A stretch of 64,000 bases of DNA. It comes from Methylophaga sp. OBS3. GTDB taxonomy: Bacteria; Pseudomonadota; Gammaproteobacteria; Nitrosococcales; Methylophagaceae. Below the pieces are notes generated by a model. The model saw only the letters and a list, made by a program, of their open reading frames with translations. It was not told the DNA's origin and did no database searches. Where the stretch lies: assembly GCF_026319325.1 (NCBI RefSeq), contig NZ_JAPDMU010000001.1, positions 186,001 through 250,000 on the forward strand, in the 5' to 3' direction. Position 1 is the first letter of the stretch; the number at the start of each line of letters is the position of its first letter. This document shows, piece after piece, positions 9,330 through 17,480 of the stretch. The translations under genes and the position numbers were made by a program.

Positions 9330-9887
9330 ATGCTGAATATTCCTAATCTACTCAGTCTGCTGCGTGTGGCGCTGATCCCTGTCCTGGTTATTTTGTACTT
9401 TGTGCCACATACAAGTGCGCCGATATGGGCAACTGCAGTATTTGTCATCGCAGCAGTCACCGATTGGTTAGATGGTTACCTAGCGCGTAAATGGCAGCAG
9501 ATGTCAGCTTTTGGTGCTTTTATCGACCCTGTTGCCGATAAACTTATCGTGGTGGTTGCTTTATTACTGATTTTATTTAAGACGCCCACAGCAATAATCC
9601 TTATTCCAGTCATAATTATCGTATTTCGTGAAATAACAATTTCCGCATTACGCGAATGGATGGCCGAATTAGGTGCCCGAAATGTCGTCAAAGTATCATC
9701 AATGGGTAAGTGGAAAACGACCTTCCAAATGATTGCCATTGGTTGTTTGATTTTCTATAAACCGCTGTTTGGTTTACCCATTTTTCAGATCGGTGTGGTG
9801 CTGTTATATGTGGCGGCATTGCTGACATTGGTCTCTATGTTGAGCTACCTGAAAGCTGCTTTGCCAATATTGATGGATAAGGGTTGA
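9330..9887 (+). CDS. pgsA: CDP-diacylglycerol-glycerol-3-phosphate 3-phosphatidyltransferase PgsA
   Basis: This 185-residue integral membrane enzyme makes phosphatidylglycerophosphate, the committed step to phosphatidylglycerol and cardiolipin. The CDP-alcohol phosphotransferase signature D-x2-D-G-x2-A-R-x8-G-x3-D-x3-D is exact: D45 W L D48 G Y L A R ... G62 ... D66 ... D70. Several hydrophobic helices follow. The gene lies 50 bp after uvrC. Its TGA stop overlaps the -35 hexamer of the tRNA-Gly promoter. Confidence 0.96.
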   Translation: MLNIPNLLSLLRVALIPVLVILYFVPHTSAPIWATAVFVIAAVTDWLDGYLARKWQQMSAFGAFIDPVADKLIVVVALLLILFKTPTAIILIPVIIIVFREITISALREWMAELGARNVVKVSSMGKWKTTFQMIAIGCLIFYKPLFGLPIFQIGVVLLYVAALLTLVSMLSYLKAALPILMDKG

Positions 9888-9911
9888 CAGATAATTTTAA
9901 CTGCCTATAAT
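9884..9911 (+). promoter_or_regulatory. Sigma70 promoter for tRNA-Gly
   Basis: TTGACA (9884-9889) and TATAAT (9906-9911) are both exact consensus hexamers separated by 16 bp. Predicted transcription starts about 8 bp before the tRNA-Gly 5' end. The -35 element overlaps the pgsA stop codon. Confidence 0.88.
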
Positions 9912-9925
9912 GCACGACTTCCTAA

Positions 9926-10001
9926 GCGGGAATAGCTCAGCTGGTAGAGCACAACCTTGCCAAGGTTGGGGTCGCGAGTTCGAATCTCGTTTCCCGCTCC
10001 A
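9926..10001 (+). tRNA. tRNA-Gly (anticodon GCC)
   Basis: This is a 76-nt cloverleaf. The acceptor strands GCGGGAA and TTCCCGC pair fully, followed by discriminator T and encoded CCA. The anticodon stem CAACC/GGTTG encloses loop TTGCCAA with anticodon GCC, and the T loop is GTTCGAATC-like. Its place after uvrC-pgsA matches glyW of E. coli. Confidence 0.97.
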
Positions 10002-10010
10002 AGAACATCT

Positions 10011-10047
10011 AAAAGCCGCGGTTAGAAAATTACTACTGCGGCTTTTT
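10011..10047 (+). terminator. Intrinsic terminator after tRNA-Gly
   Basis: AAAAGCCGC (10011-10019) pairs perfectly with GCGGCTTTT (10038-10046), and a T-run ends the downstream arm. The hairpin sits between the two tRNA genes, so tRNA-Cys must be reached by readthrough or have its own promoter, which I could not identify. Confidence 0.75.
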
Positions 10048-10075
10048 AGTCTTGGCTTCTAAAAGACTCACCCTC

Positions 10076-10149
10076 GGCTGGGTGGCAGAGTGGTTATGCA
10101 GCGGACTGCAACTCCGTGTACGCCGGTTCGATTCCGACCTCAGCCTCCA
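10076..10149 (+). tRNA. tRNA-Cys (anticodon GCA)
   Basis: This is a 74-nt cloverleaf. Acceptor GGCTGGG pairs with CTCAGCC (one G-T wobble), followed by discriminator T and CCA. The central part 'GCGGACTGCAACTCCGT' gives anticodon GCA, and the T loop reads GGTTCGATTCC. The order glyW-cysT after pgsA is conserved, but the leuZ-type tRNA-Leu that follows in E. coli is absent. The island scar begins instead. Confidence 0.96.
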
Positions 10150-10201
10150 TTTCTTATCCCCAAATTTTATTCAAAAAACATTTCAATTTTTTGACATGTT
10201 T

Positions 10202-10285
10202 ATTAGCCTAATCTCGACATTGGCTAATGTGTAAGTTTATTCAGCCTAATTTAGGCCTTCGGTTCGATTCACGCCACCTCCACCA
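10202..10285 (+). repeat. tmRNA-3'-end-like attachment sequence with flanking repeats
   Basis: At 10261-10285 the sequence reads GGTTCGATTC then ACGCCACCTCCACCA. This is like the T-arm, acceptor strand and CCA of a tmRNA (ssrA) gene, but only 110 bp separates it from tRNA-Cys, so no full tmRNA gene can fit. Such 3'-end copies are the usual attachment sites of P4-type integrases, and an integrase fragment follows. Just upstream are an inverted repeat ATTAGCC/GGCTAAT (10202-10208, 10222-10228), a repeated AGCCTAAT (10205, 10243) and the near-palindrome GCCTAATTTAGGC (10244-10256). These could be integrase arm or core sites. A hairpin at 10323-10339 with a following T-rich tract resembles a terminator. 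Confidence 0.6.
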
Positions 10286-10399
10286 ATACAAAGTCTCATA
10301 GAGACCAAGAAAGACCATAAAAGCCTGCATTTATGCGGGATTTCTTGTTTCTGGCGTCTTTGTCTGTCCATTAAAATCCATTGATATCTACCCCAAAAT

Positions 10400-10413
10400 G
10401 GGGGGGGGGGGGG
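10400..10413. repeat. Homopolymeric tract of 14 G
   Basis: Fourteen consecutive G lie just upstream of the integrase fragment and follow CCCCAAAAT. A tract this long is prone to slippage in the cell and to length errors in sequencing. It is within a relic, so a functional phase switch is not implied. Confidence 0.9.
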
Positions 10414-10454
10414 ACTTTGGGGCAACAGGAAGTTGGATAAATGAGTTGCCCCCA

Positions 10455-10673
10455 ATGCCACTGATCAACATGAAAGCTAATAACGCTAAGCCAGGTATCA
10501 AGCCAGACGGCACAGCCACAGATAAAAGATACAAACTTACTGACGAAAAAGGTCTCTATCTTGAAGTTGCCCCCGGCGGAGGAAAGTGGTGGCGATTTAA
10601 ATACCGCTTCGATCTTAAACTCTTATGGATAAAGTTTGTTGCTCATTTTCACCTCTCTTATTGCCATATTTAA
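10455..10673 (+). pseudogene. Truncated P4-type integrase (N-terminal arm-binding domain only)
   Basis: The frame MPLINMKANNAKPG...ATDKRYKLTDEKGLYLEV...GGKWWRFKYRFD resembles the start of P4-like tyrosine recombinases (DUF4102 arm-binding domain). Resemblance stops near position 10611, where the family normally continues with GKEKRLSLGTYP. Here unrelated residues and a stop follow, so the catalytic R-H-R-H-Y domain is missing. A longer in-frame extension upstream crosses the G tract and is probably not translated. The fragment directly follows the tmRNA-end-like att sequence. Together they mark a decayed genomic island. Confidence 0.75.
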
Positions 10674-10716
10674 TGGCTGAAAGGTGTCTAGTAAATTAGT
10701 GGCGATTCACAACTAG

Positions 10717-11220
10717 TTATTTTTCAGCCACTGCCTTTGCATGGTCGCAAGCAACCTTTCTCTTTTTCTCTATACTAGGGTTTGTGGTTTGTCTGGCTTC
10801 GAGTGTGAGCAATGAGCATTTTTGTTTTGCTTCCCAAACTTCAGTTTCTGCTTCGCTTGGTCTAGTTATGGTTGCAGTGATAGGCGCATATGACACTGCT
10901 GCGGTGCAATACATATTTTTTAACTTTGTGTATTTCCAGTGATTTTGAGGGTGTTGATTCAAATACTGACAAGTATCAGTGAACATAGCTTTAGCTGCAT
11001 TTGTACAAGATGAGTACTCGTTAATTAGCTCAGTTTTTTTGCTGATACAGACTGATTCAGGTTTTATTTTCCAAAGCTGATATTGGTAATCGATGTTGTG
11101 ATCCTGATACTCCACAACTTTAGCTTGAAGCTCTACACCCATAACATCAGAGATGTGGTTATGAGTAGAAGTAGTCATAGCGTTGAGAAAAGAAGAAAAA
11201 AGCATACTGACTGGGTCCAT
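10717..11220 (-). CDS. Hypothetical cysteine-containing protein (ORFan) in island scar
   Basis: I do not recognise this 167-residue protein. It lacks an obvious signal peptide or membrane segment. It has a short Ser/Thr/His-rich N-terminus (TTSTHNH) and six Cys spread from about residue 58 to the C-terminus. The C-terminus is Lys/Ala-rich (ACDHAKAVAEK). A weak AAGGAA lies about 11 bp upstream of the ATG. It stands alone on the minus strand between the integrase fragment and the chemotaxis operon, so it is probably cargo of the former island. It could also be a decayed frame. Confidence 0.5.
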   Translation of the reverse strand: MDPVSMLFSSFLNAMTTSTHNHISDVMGVELQAKVVEYQDHNIDYQYQLWKIKPESVCISKKTELINEYSSCTNAAKAMFTDTCQYLNQHPQNHWKYTKLKNMYCTAAVSYAPITATITRPSEAETEVWEAKQKCSLLTLEARQTTNPSIEKKRKVACDHAKAVAEK

Positions 11221-11678
11221 GTCACTCGGCTTCCTTGTGATAGAATTTTCAACAGAGTTTAGCTCTAATCTGTAATTATTAAAATCTGCCAGATAGAAAC
11301 CTAATGACTATTTAGGTATGGGGCAACTCCGATTTATGGAATTTTAAAAGTTACACAATATCAATGTGCTGGTTCTAGTATTGGAGGGACGCCTCCTCAA
11401 TCTATTCTTAGCCCAAATACTTTGATTCGACGATCAGAGCCTCAACTACTTGCTGTCCCTAACTTCAACTATTCGGTTTAAATTTTTCGCTCTACTCCTT
11501 ATTTTTGTTTTGCACTAATTTTCTGTTTAACAATTTCTTAAGAATATTTATCTATATTCATTTCATCATTGAGCCTAGCTTTCATTCTTAGCGAAGTACT
11601 GCCGCCTATCTGTGAGCCGACTGTAATTTTGGCGTTCATTCCAAAATTTATCAGCAAATAGGCAGATATTTGCATCAG

Positions 11679-11692
11679 TTGATCTTGATCAA
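11679..11692 (+). promoter_or_regulatory. FNR/Anr-type box upstream of the chemotaxis operon
   Basis: TTGATCTTGATCAA fits the FNR/Anr consensus TTGAT-N4-ATCAA exactly. A possible -10 (TAATAT, 11712-11717) would place the box centre near -39, close to class II activation. It lies about 180 bp before the STAS gene. An identical 14-mer occurs at 23837-23850. Confidence 0.65.
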
Positions 11693-11815
11693 TGAGTTTA
11701 AAAGATGTAACTAATATGCTTAATATAGGTTTAAAGGTAGCTTGATAGTTAAACCTGTTTATAACGACAGCCTAAAAAGTAAATGATTTTTTTTAATAAA
11801 TTTCGCTGTAATCGT

Positions 11816-11842
11816 TAAAGGTTGAGAGGTTTTTACCGATAG
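11816..11842 (+). promoter_or_regulatory. Sigma28 (FliA)-like promoter of the chemotaxis operon
   Basis: TAAA (11816-11819), 15 bp, then ACCGATAG (11835-11842) matches the flagellar sigma28 pattern TAAA-N15-GCCGATAA at all four -35 bases and six of eight -10 bases. It ends 30 bp before the first gene of the operon. Chemotaxis genes are classical sigma28 targets. Confidence 0.72.
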
Positions 11843-11872
11843 TTGTTACAGGACACGATAAAAGGCTAGGTC

Positions 11873-12166
11873 ATGACGGATATGAAGACGATGTCATTAG
11901 GCAGAGAGTTAACAGTGGCGCAAGTCGCTGAGCTCTATATCAAGAGTCTTCAATTACTCAGTGAAGATGGTGGTTTAGAAATTGAGATGAGTGACTTGCA
12001 GGTGGTTGATGCTGCGGGTGTTCAGTTTTTATTAGCACTTTCTTTGACAGCCCAAGAGTCAGGCTTACAGTTAAGAATGTCATCACCCAGTCCCGCATTA
12101 ATAGAAACTGTAGATGTTTTGGGCTTACGTTCAGAGTTGGCACAAATAATTCATGTAGATAATTGA
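11873..12166 (+). CDS. STAS-domain protein, first gene of chemotaxis operon
   Basis: This 97-residue protein is a single STAS domain, the fold of anti-sigma-factor antagonists. The core 'IEMSDLQVVDAAGVQFLLALSL' is the usual strand-loop-helix. The position that in regulated members holds a phosphorylatable Ser (D-S-S/A-G) reads D-A-A-G, so control by Ser phosphorylation is unlikely. It is 21 bp ahead of a CheY-like gene and followed by cheA. STAS proteins occur at this place in several aquatic gammaproteobacterial chemotaxis operons, but the partner is unknown. Confidence 0.82.
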   Translation: MTDMKTMSLGRELTVAQVAELYIKSLQLLSEDGGLEIEMSDLQVVDAAGVQFLLALSLTAQESGLQLRMSSPSPALIETVDVLGLRSELAQIIHVDN

Positions 12167-12187
12167 TATATCAAGGAAGGAGCAATT

Positions 12188-12553
12188 ATGGCCAATATTT
12201 TGGCGGTAGACGATTCGGCATCAATGCGACAAATGGTCTCATTTACTCTAAAAAGTGCTGGCCACACTGTGCAAGAAGCTGCTGACGGTCAACAAGCGCT
12301 AGCACTCGCTCAGCGGCAAGTATTTGATTTAGTGATAACGGACGTCAATATGCCAAACATGGATGGTTTAACACTGACCAAAGAATTGCGTCAGTTAAGT
12401 GCTTTTCGTTTTACGCCAATTTTGGTGTTAACCACTGAGTCAAATGCTGAAAAGAAACAACAGGGCAGAGCCGCCGGTGCTACCGGGTGGTTAGTTAAGC
12501 CATTTAACCCTGAGCAGTTACTGGCAACAGTTGCTAAAGTTGTTCGCAGTTAG
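12188..12553 (+). CDS. cheY: CheY-like response regulator
   Basis: This is a 121-residue single receiver domain. Acidic pocket residues are D8 and D9 (VDDS), the phosphoacceptor is D52 (VITDVNMPNMDG), the switch Thr lies in 'LTTES', and K104 is in 'WLVKPF'. It has no output domain, as expected for a CheY that binds the flagellar switch or shuttles phosphate. The sequence AAGGAGCAATT supplies a strong ribosome site. It lies between the STAS gene and cheA, so CheA is the likely kinase. Confidence 0.9.
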   Translation: MANILAVDDSASMRQMVSFTLKSAGHTVQEAADGQQALALAQRQVFDLVITDVNMPNMDGLTLTKELRQLSAFRFTPILVLTTESNAEKKQQGRAAGATGWLVKPFNPEQLLATVAKVVRS

Positions 12554-12622
12554 ATTCGCAAGTCATGAACCGTCTCCAGCCAACATTTAAGTCTATGCTC
12601 AGTGAGGAGCTCAGGAGTTTTT

Positions 12623-14689
12623 ATGGCTATTGATGTTGGACAGTTTCATCAGGTTTTTTTTGAGGAAAGCCATGAAGGTCTGACTCAGATGGAGTCTATC
12701 CTGCTGGAAGCTAATGGTGGGGAACCTGATCCAGAAAGAATTAATGCGCTTTTCCGTGTTGTGCACTCCATTAAAGGCGGCGGTGGGACGTTTGGATTTA
12801 ATGATCTGACAACATTTGCTCACGCCTTAGAAACGTTAATGGATGCAGTGAGACATAATGAAATTCCATGGACGGACGCGATCATACCGCTGCTTTTAGA
12901 GTCAGTGGATGTGCTGCGCCATATTCTGCAAGCATTAGAAAGCCAGTCTGAAATTGATGAGTCGATTACGTCGGATTTAACGAACCGTCTTAATGCTGTG
13001 TTATCGGAACATGAGCTTGTTGAGTCAACAGCAACGGTGGAAACGACTTCAGCAGCTGAGCCTGAGTCAGCCACACAACGTTTTCTGATTGATTTCAAAC
13101 CGTATCGTCAGTTGTTTCATACCGGCAATGATCCTGCCCGATTGTTTAAAGAATTGGCGGAAATGGGTGAGGTGTCCGTCACAGCGAATATCAGCGAGTT
13201 ACCGAGTTTTACCGATTTTGATCCAGAAGATTGTTTCCTGAGTTGGCAGCTTGTCATTACCACCGAGCAAGATGAAGCGGCCATTCGTGAAGTTTTTGAC
13301 TGGGTGGAATTAGATTGTGATTTAACCGTAACGCGTCAGGATGAATCTGAAGATAAAACTGACGAAACAGCGGTTATTAAGGAAGAAAAAGCTATTGTCG
13401 AAAAAGTGAATGACACCACTTCAAACAATAGCGATGAAGCACGAGAAACCAAGGCTGCCGCAGCTGCGCCTGTCAGTCATTCTATTCGCGTGGAAACTGA
13501 CAAAATTGATGCATTGATTAATATGGTTGGTGAGCTAGTCATCACACAATCAATGCTCGCTCAAATGGGTAAAGATCTGAGTGAGCAAACGCCTTCAATG
13601 ATCATTGATGGTATTGAGGAGCTGGAACGTAATACACGCCACCTGCAAGAAGGCATTATGCAGATTCGGATGTTGCCGATCAGTTTTGCTTTTAATCGGT
13701 TCCCACGCTTGGTGCATGACTTAAGCGCCAAGATGGGTAAAAAAGTGCAGTTAAAAACCAGTGGTGAACAAACTGAACTGGATAAATCCGTCATGGAAAA
13801 GATTGGTGATCCATTGGTGCACTTAGTACGTAACTCTCTAGATCATGGTCTTGAGATGCCAGATAAGCGTGTTGAAAATGGCAAACCTGCCACAGGCACT
13901 ATTTTACTGAATGCTTATCAGCAGGGCGGTAATATTGTTGTCGAAATCAGTGATGATGGGGCTGGGTTAAATACCCAAAAAATTCACCAAAAAGCTATCG
14001 AAAAAGGACTTGTAGAGGCAGGTGATCATCTCACCGACGATGATATTCATAATTTGATTTTCTTACCCGGTTTTTCTACAGCGGATGAAGTCAGCGATAT
14101 TTCAGGTCGTGGTGTCGGCATGGATGTGGTGCGTAAGAATATAACCGGCCTCGGCGGTAGTGTGGATGTGAAGTCTGCTGCGGGTAAAGGTTCGACTTTT
14201 ACGATTCGCCTGCCATTGACGCTAGCAATTATGGATGGACAGTCGGTCCAGGTTGCCGATCAAAAATACATTATTCCCTTACTGTCTATTGTCGAGTCTG
14301 TTGAAGTCAAAACGGGGGATATCAAACAGGTCTCTGGGCGCGGTGAGTTGTATCGTCATCGTCAAGAGTACATCCCCGTTATTCGGTTACAGCATATTTT
14401 TCAGTTGCCGAAAGTACCTAAGATTTCGCAATACCCTGATTTATTGGTGATTTTAGAAGATGGACGACGCAAGTTGGGTTTGCTTGTAGATGATCTTCAC
14501 GGTCAGCAACAAGTTGTAATCAAAAGCCTTGAAACGAATTTTAGAAAAGTCGCGGGGATATCTGCCGCTACTATTTTAGGGGATGGTTCAGTTGCACTCA
14601 TCCTAGATATCACGGGAATTTTGCAGCTGCATAAACAAGTGTCTGTAAAAGAAATAACTGACAAAGATACTAGCGTACAAGAGGCATAG
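12623..14689 (+). CDS. cheA: Chemotaxis histidine kinase CheA
   Basis: This is a 688-residue CheA. The HPt domain contains the phosphorylated H48 (VVHSIKGGGGTFGF). A middle region (about 150-280) follows with an acidic linker. The dimerization helices (about 290-360) precede the ATPase domain: N box 'LVHLVRNSLDHGLE', G1 'ISDDGAGL', G2 'GRGVGMDVV'. A CheW-like P5 domain ends the protein. I chose the ATG at 12623 because AGGAG lies five bases upstream. An in-frame GTG at 12602 would overlap that site. Its stop is two bases before cheW. Confidence 0.94.
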   Translation: MAIDVGQFHQVFFEESHEGLTQMESILLEANGGEPDPERINALFRVVHSIKGGGGTFGFNDLTTFAHALETLMDAVRHNEIPWTDAIIPLLLESVDVLRHILQALESQSEIDESITSDLTNRLNAVLSEHELVESTATVETTSAAEPESATQRFLIDFKPYRQLFHTGNDPARLFKELAEMGEVSVTANISELPSFTDFDPEDCFLSWQLVITTEQDEAAIREVFDWVELDCDLTVTRQDESEDKTDETAVIKEEKAIVEKVNDTTSNNSDEARETKAAAAAPVSHSIRVETDKIDALINMVGELVITQSMLAQMGKDLSEQTPSMIIDGIEELERNTRHLQEGIMQIRMLPISFAFNRFPRLVHDLSAKMGKKVQLKTSGEQTELDKSVMEKIGDPLVHLVRNSLDHGLEMPDKRVENGKPATGTILLNAYQQGGNIVVEISDDGAGLNTQKIHQKAIEKGLVEAGDHLTDDDIHNLIFLPGFSTADEVSDISGRGVGMDVVRKNITGLGGSVDVKSAAGKGSTFTIRLPLTLAIMDGQSVQVADQKYIIPLLSIVESVEVKTGDIKQVSGRGELYRHRQEYIPVIRLQHIFQLPKVPKISQYPDLLVILEDGRRKLGLLVDDLHGQQQVVIKSLETNFRKVAGISAATILGDGSVALILDITGILQLHKQVSVKEITDKDTSVQEA

Positions 14690-14691
14690 CC

Positions 14692-15171
14692 ATGAGTGAA
14701 TTAGCTCAGAATAATGCAGTAGAAGATAGCGAAAGCAGCGAATACTTAAGCTTTGTATTGGGTGAAGAGCAATACGCGGTCGAAATTCTGCAGGTGCAGG
14801 AAATTCGTGGCTGGCAGCCTGTGACGCCGATTCCCAATACGCCAGATTACTTCTGCGGAGTGCTAAATTTGCGTGGGGCCATTATCCCGATTATCGATCT
14901 GCGGTTGAGATTGGGCATGCCTTTTCTTGAACATACTAAAACTACTGTCGTTGTGGTTTTGAAATTGAAAAATGAAAACAAGATCGTGGGTCTTGTCGTG
15001 GATGCTGTGTCGGATACCCACCAAGTTGATAAGTCTGCCATTCAGCCAATACCAGAACTTGGTGCGGGTGTAGAAACGCAATTTTCAGATGGCTTAGTTG
15101 AACTCAGTGGGCAAATGGTGATGTTGATTAATGTGACCAGTCTGCTGATGAAAGACGGGAAATTTTTATAA
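14692..15171 (+). CDS. cheW: Chemotaxis coupling protein CheW
   Basis: This 159-residue protein spans one CheW domain ('YLSFVLGEEQYAVEILQVQEIRGW', 'GVLNLRGAIIPIIDLRLRLG'). It links CheA to receptor signalling tips in the cytoplasmic array. It begins two bases after the cheA stop, in a tightly packed operon. The following gene encodes the chemoreceptor. Confidence 0.94.
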   Translation: MSELAQNNAVEDSESSEYLSFVLGEEQYAVEILQVQEIRGWQPVTPIPNTPDYFCGVLNLRGAIIPIIDLRLRLGMPFLEHTKTTVVVVLKLKNENKIVGLVVDAVSDTHQVDKSAIQPIPELGAGVETQFSDGLVELSGQMVMLINVTSLLMKDGKFL

Positions 15172-15241
15172 CAATTAATAGTTACATTCTGCTTCGCTAA
15201 GGAAAAGTAACGAAACGTTAATGTTTTGAAGGAATATTAAG

Positions 15242-17446
15242 ATGGCTACAGAAATAACAAATGAAAAAAGTGCCCCAGAAGCATTTCAAGTGCCAGAAGA
15301 TGCCATTAATACTGCATTAACTGCAGTGATGATGGTGGATAAGGATCTCAATATTACGTTTGCGAATAAGGCGACTATTAGCATGCTCACTGAGCATGAG
15401 GCAACGTTGCAGAAAAGCTTCCCTAACTTTCAGGTAAAAAACCTTGTTGGTAGCAATATCGATATGTTTCATAAACATCCTGAACATCAACGACGTATAT
15501 TAGCCGATCCGTCCAATTTGCCACACCGAGCAGAAATCAAGCTGGGGCCTTTGAGCTTTAAACTGAATGTTTCGGCTTTAATGCGTAATGGCGAACATTA
15601 TGGAAGCATGCTCGAATGGACTGACATCACCTCTGAGAAATTAGCTTTAGCAGAGACAAATAGTCAGTTGGATGCCATTAGTAAAGCGATGGCGGTTATC
15701 AGCTTTCATCCTGATGGCACCATTATCGAAGCGAATCAAAACTTTCTCGATGCGACTGGCTACACGCTCGATGAGATAGCAGGTAAACATCACCGGATGT
15801 TTGTCGGGCCTGAATACGGCCGTAGCCCTGAATACATGAAGTTCTGGAATGATTTGGCAGATGGCTCAGTACAAATCGGCGAATATCAGCGCTTCAAAAA
15901 AGATGGCAGTGAGCTTTGGCTGCAAGCCAGTTATAACCCGATCTTTGATTTGCAGGGTAAAGTCGTCAAGGTCATCAAATACGCTTCAGATGTCACAAAA
16001 AACAAACAAGATCGTGCCAACTTTGAAGGCCAGATTGATGCCATCAATAAAGCAATGGCCGTTATCAGCTTCAATATGGACGGCATTATTACCGATGTTA
16101 ACGATAACTTCTTGCAAGCTGTTGGCTACAGCCGTGGTGAAGTGGTTGGCAAACATCACCGTATGTTTGTGCAACAAGATGAAGCAAATAGCTACGAATA
16201 CAAAGCTTTCTGGGAAAAACTCAATCATGGCGAGTTTGTCGGTGGTGAGTTCCAACGTGTTGGTAACGGTGGCAAAGAGATTTGGTTACAAGCAACCTAC
16301 AATCCGATCTTGGATGTAAATGGCAAACCAAACCGTGTAGTGAAATATGCTTCTGATATTACTGCTCAGAAGAAATTACAAATGGACGTGGATCGTGTAC
16401 TGCAATCAGTTACATCAGTAATGAATGCCATGTCTAAAGGTGACCTGACAGAGCTGATGTCTGGCGAATTTGAAGGTGAGTTTGCGGATTTCCAATCAAC
16501 TGTGAATTCAACGGTAGAAAAAATTGCCAGCATCGTGGAAGAAATTAACGAGACTTGTGTCAGCTTGGCATCAGCTGCCTCAGAAATTTCTCAAGGCAAT
16601 ATGGATCTCAGCCAACGCACCGAAGAGCAGGCTTCTTCTCTACAAGAAACCGCTTCTAGTATGGAAGAGTTAACCAGTACGGTTCAGCAAAACTCTGAAA
16701 ATACGCGTCAGGCAGAACAGTTGGCAGCGAGTGCACGTGAACAAGCTGAAAAAGGTGGCGATGTTCTGAAAGCGGCAATTGAAGCAATGAGCCAAATTAA
16801 TGCTTCAAGTAAGAAAGTTGCCGATATTATCGGGGTTATCGATGAGATCGCTTTCCAAACTAACTTGTTAGCACTTAATGCTGCTGTTGAGGCTGCACGT
16901 GCAGGTGAGCAAGGTCGTGGTTTTGCTGTGGTGGCCGCTGAAGTACGTAACCTTGCCCAACGGTCTGCAACTGCTGCTAAGGAAATCAAAGGACTTATCA
17001 ATGATAGTGGCGAGAAAGTGACTGAAGGCAGCAAGTTGGTTAATCAGTCTGGTGCAACCTTGGAAGAGATTGTTATCAGTGCGAAAAAAGTGGGTGACAT
17101 TATTTCTGAAATCGCGGCTGCCAGTGAAGAGCAATCATCTGGTATCGGCCAAGTAAATAAAGCCGTCAGTCAAATGGATGAAATGACGCAACAAAATGCA
17201 TCCCTAGTTGAACAAGCGGCAGCAGCCAGTAAGTCAATGGATGAGCAAACCCAGGATATGCGAAGCCGACTATCATTTTTCTACACAGGTGAAGTCGAGC
17301 CTGAACCAGTTGCACCAGTTCGTCGTCAAGCGCGGGTGGCAAGTAGACCAGCATCACGACCTGTGACTCAGCGAGAAGCGCCAAGACAACGTCCGGTTAA
17401 ACCTGCACCTGCGCAGCATAATGATGATGAGTGGGAAGAGTTTTAA
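15242..17446 (+). CDS. Soluble PAS-containing methyl-accepting chemotaxis protein with C-terminal CheR/CheB tether
   Basis: This 734-residue receptor has no transmembrane helix. Three PAS-like units lie in series (about 15-135, 140-255 and 262-378). The second and third are close duplicates sharing '[22 protein letters not shown]' and 'GKHHRMFV'. A HAMP-like linker and the coiled-coil signalling domain follow, with the tip '[38 protein letters not shown]'-type motif. After a Pro/Arg-rich linker (about 655-725) the protein ends DEWEEF, an xWxxF pentapeptide of the kind that docks CheR and CheB. PAS units suggest internal redox or energy sensing, which is inference. cheR follows directly. Confidence 0.9.
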   Translation: MATEITNEKSAPEAFQVPEDAINTALTAVMMVDKDLNITFANKATISMLTEHEATLQKSFPNFQVKNLVGSNIDMFHKHPEHQRRILADPSNLPHRAEIKLGPLSFKLNVSALMRNGEHYGSMLEWTDITSEKLALAETNSQLDAISKAMAVISFHPDGTIIEANQNFLDATGYTLDEIAGKHHRMFVGPEYGRSPEYMKFWNDLADGSVQIGEYQRFKKDGSELWLQASYNPIFDLQGKVVKVIKYASDVTKNKQDRANFEGQIDAINKAMAVISFNMDGIITDVNDNFLQAVGYSRGEVVGKHHRMFVQQDEANSYEYKAFWEKLNHGEFVGGEFQRVGNGGKEIWLQATYNPILDVNGKPNRVVKYASDITAQKKLQMDVDRVLQSVTSVMNAMSKGDLTELMSGEFEGEFADFQSTVNSTVEKIASIVEEINETCVSLASAASEISQGNMDLSQRTEEQASSLQETASSMEELTSTVQQNSENTRQAEQLAASAREQAEKGGDVLKAAIEAMSQINASSKKVADIIGVIDEIAFQTNLLALNAAVEAARAGEQGRGFAVVAAEVRNLAQRSATAAKEIKGLINDSGEKVTEGSKLVNQSGATLEEIVISAKKVGDIISEIAAASEEQSSGIGQVNKAVSQMDEMTQQNASLVEQAAAASKSMDEQTQDMRSRLSFFYTGEVEPEPVAPVRRQARVASRPASRPVTQREAPRQRPVKPAPAQHNDDEWEEF

Positions 17447-17480
17447 ACCTTAGTTTGATTGACTCTGCCAAGGAATTTGA

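Larger units (their letters stand above)
11221..11872. other. AT-rich intergenic stretch with control sites and a possible gene remnant
   Basis: This 650-bp stretch is notably AT-rich. It holds an FNR-type box (11679-11692) and a sigma28-like promoter (11816-11842) before the chemotaxis operon. At 11308-11481 a plus-strand frame without start codon reads LFRYGATPIYGILKV and ends LLAVPNFNYSV-stop. It may be the C-terminal remnant of a lost gene. I see no intact gene here. Confidence 0.5.

Noticed and set aside
10052..10234. Plus-strand open frame across tRNA-Cys
   Set aside because: It reads through a clear tRNA gene and has no protein similarity or ribosome site.
16708..17034. Antisense frame within the PAS chemoreceptor gene
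   Set aside because: Composition is a shadow of the Ala/Glu-rich coiled coil on the other strand.
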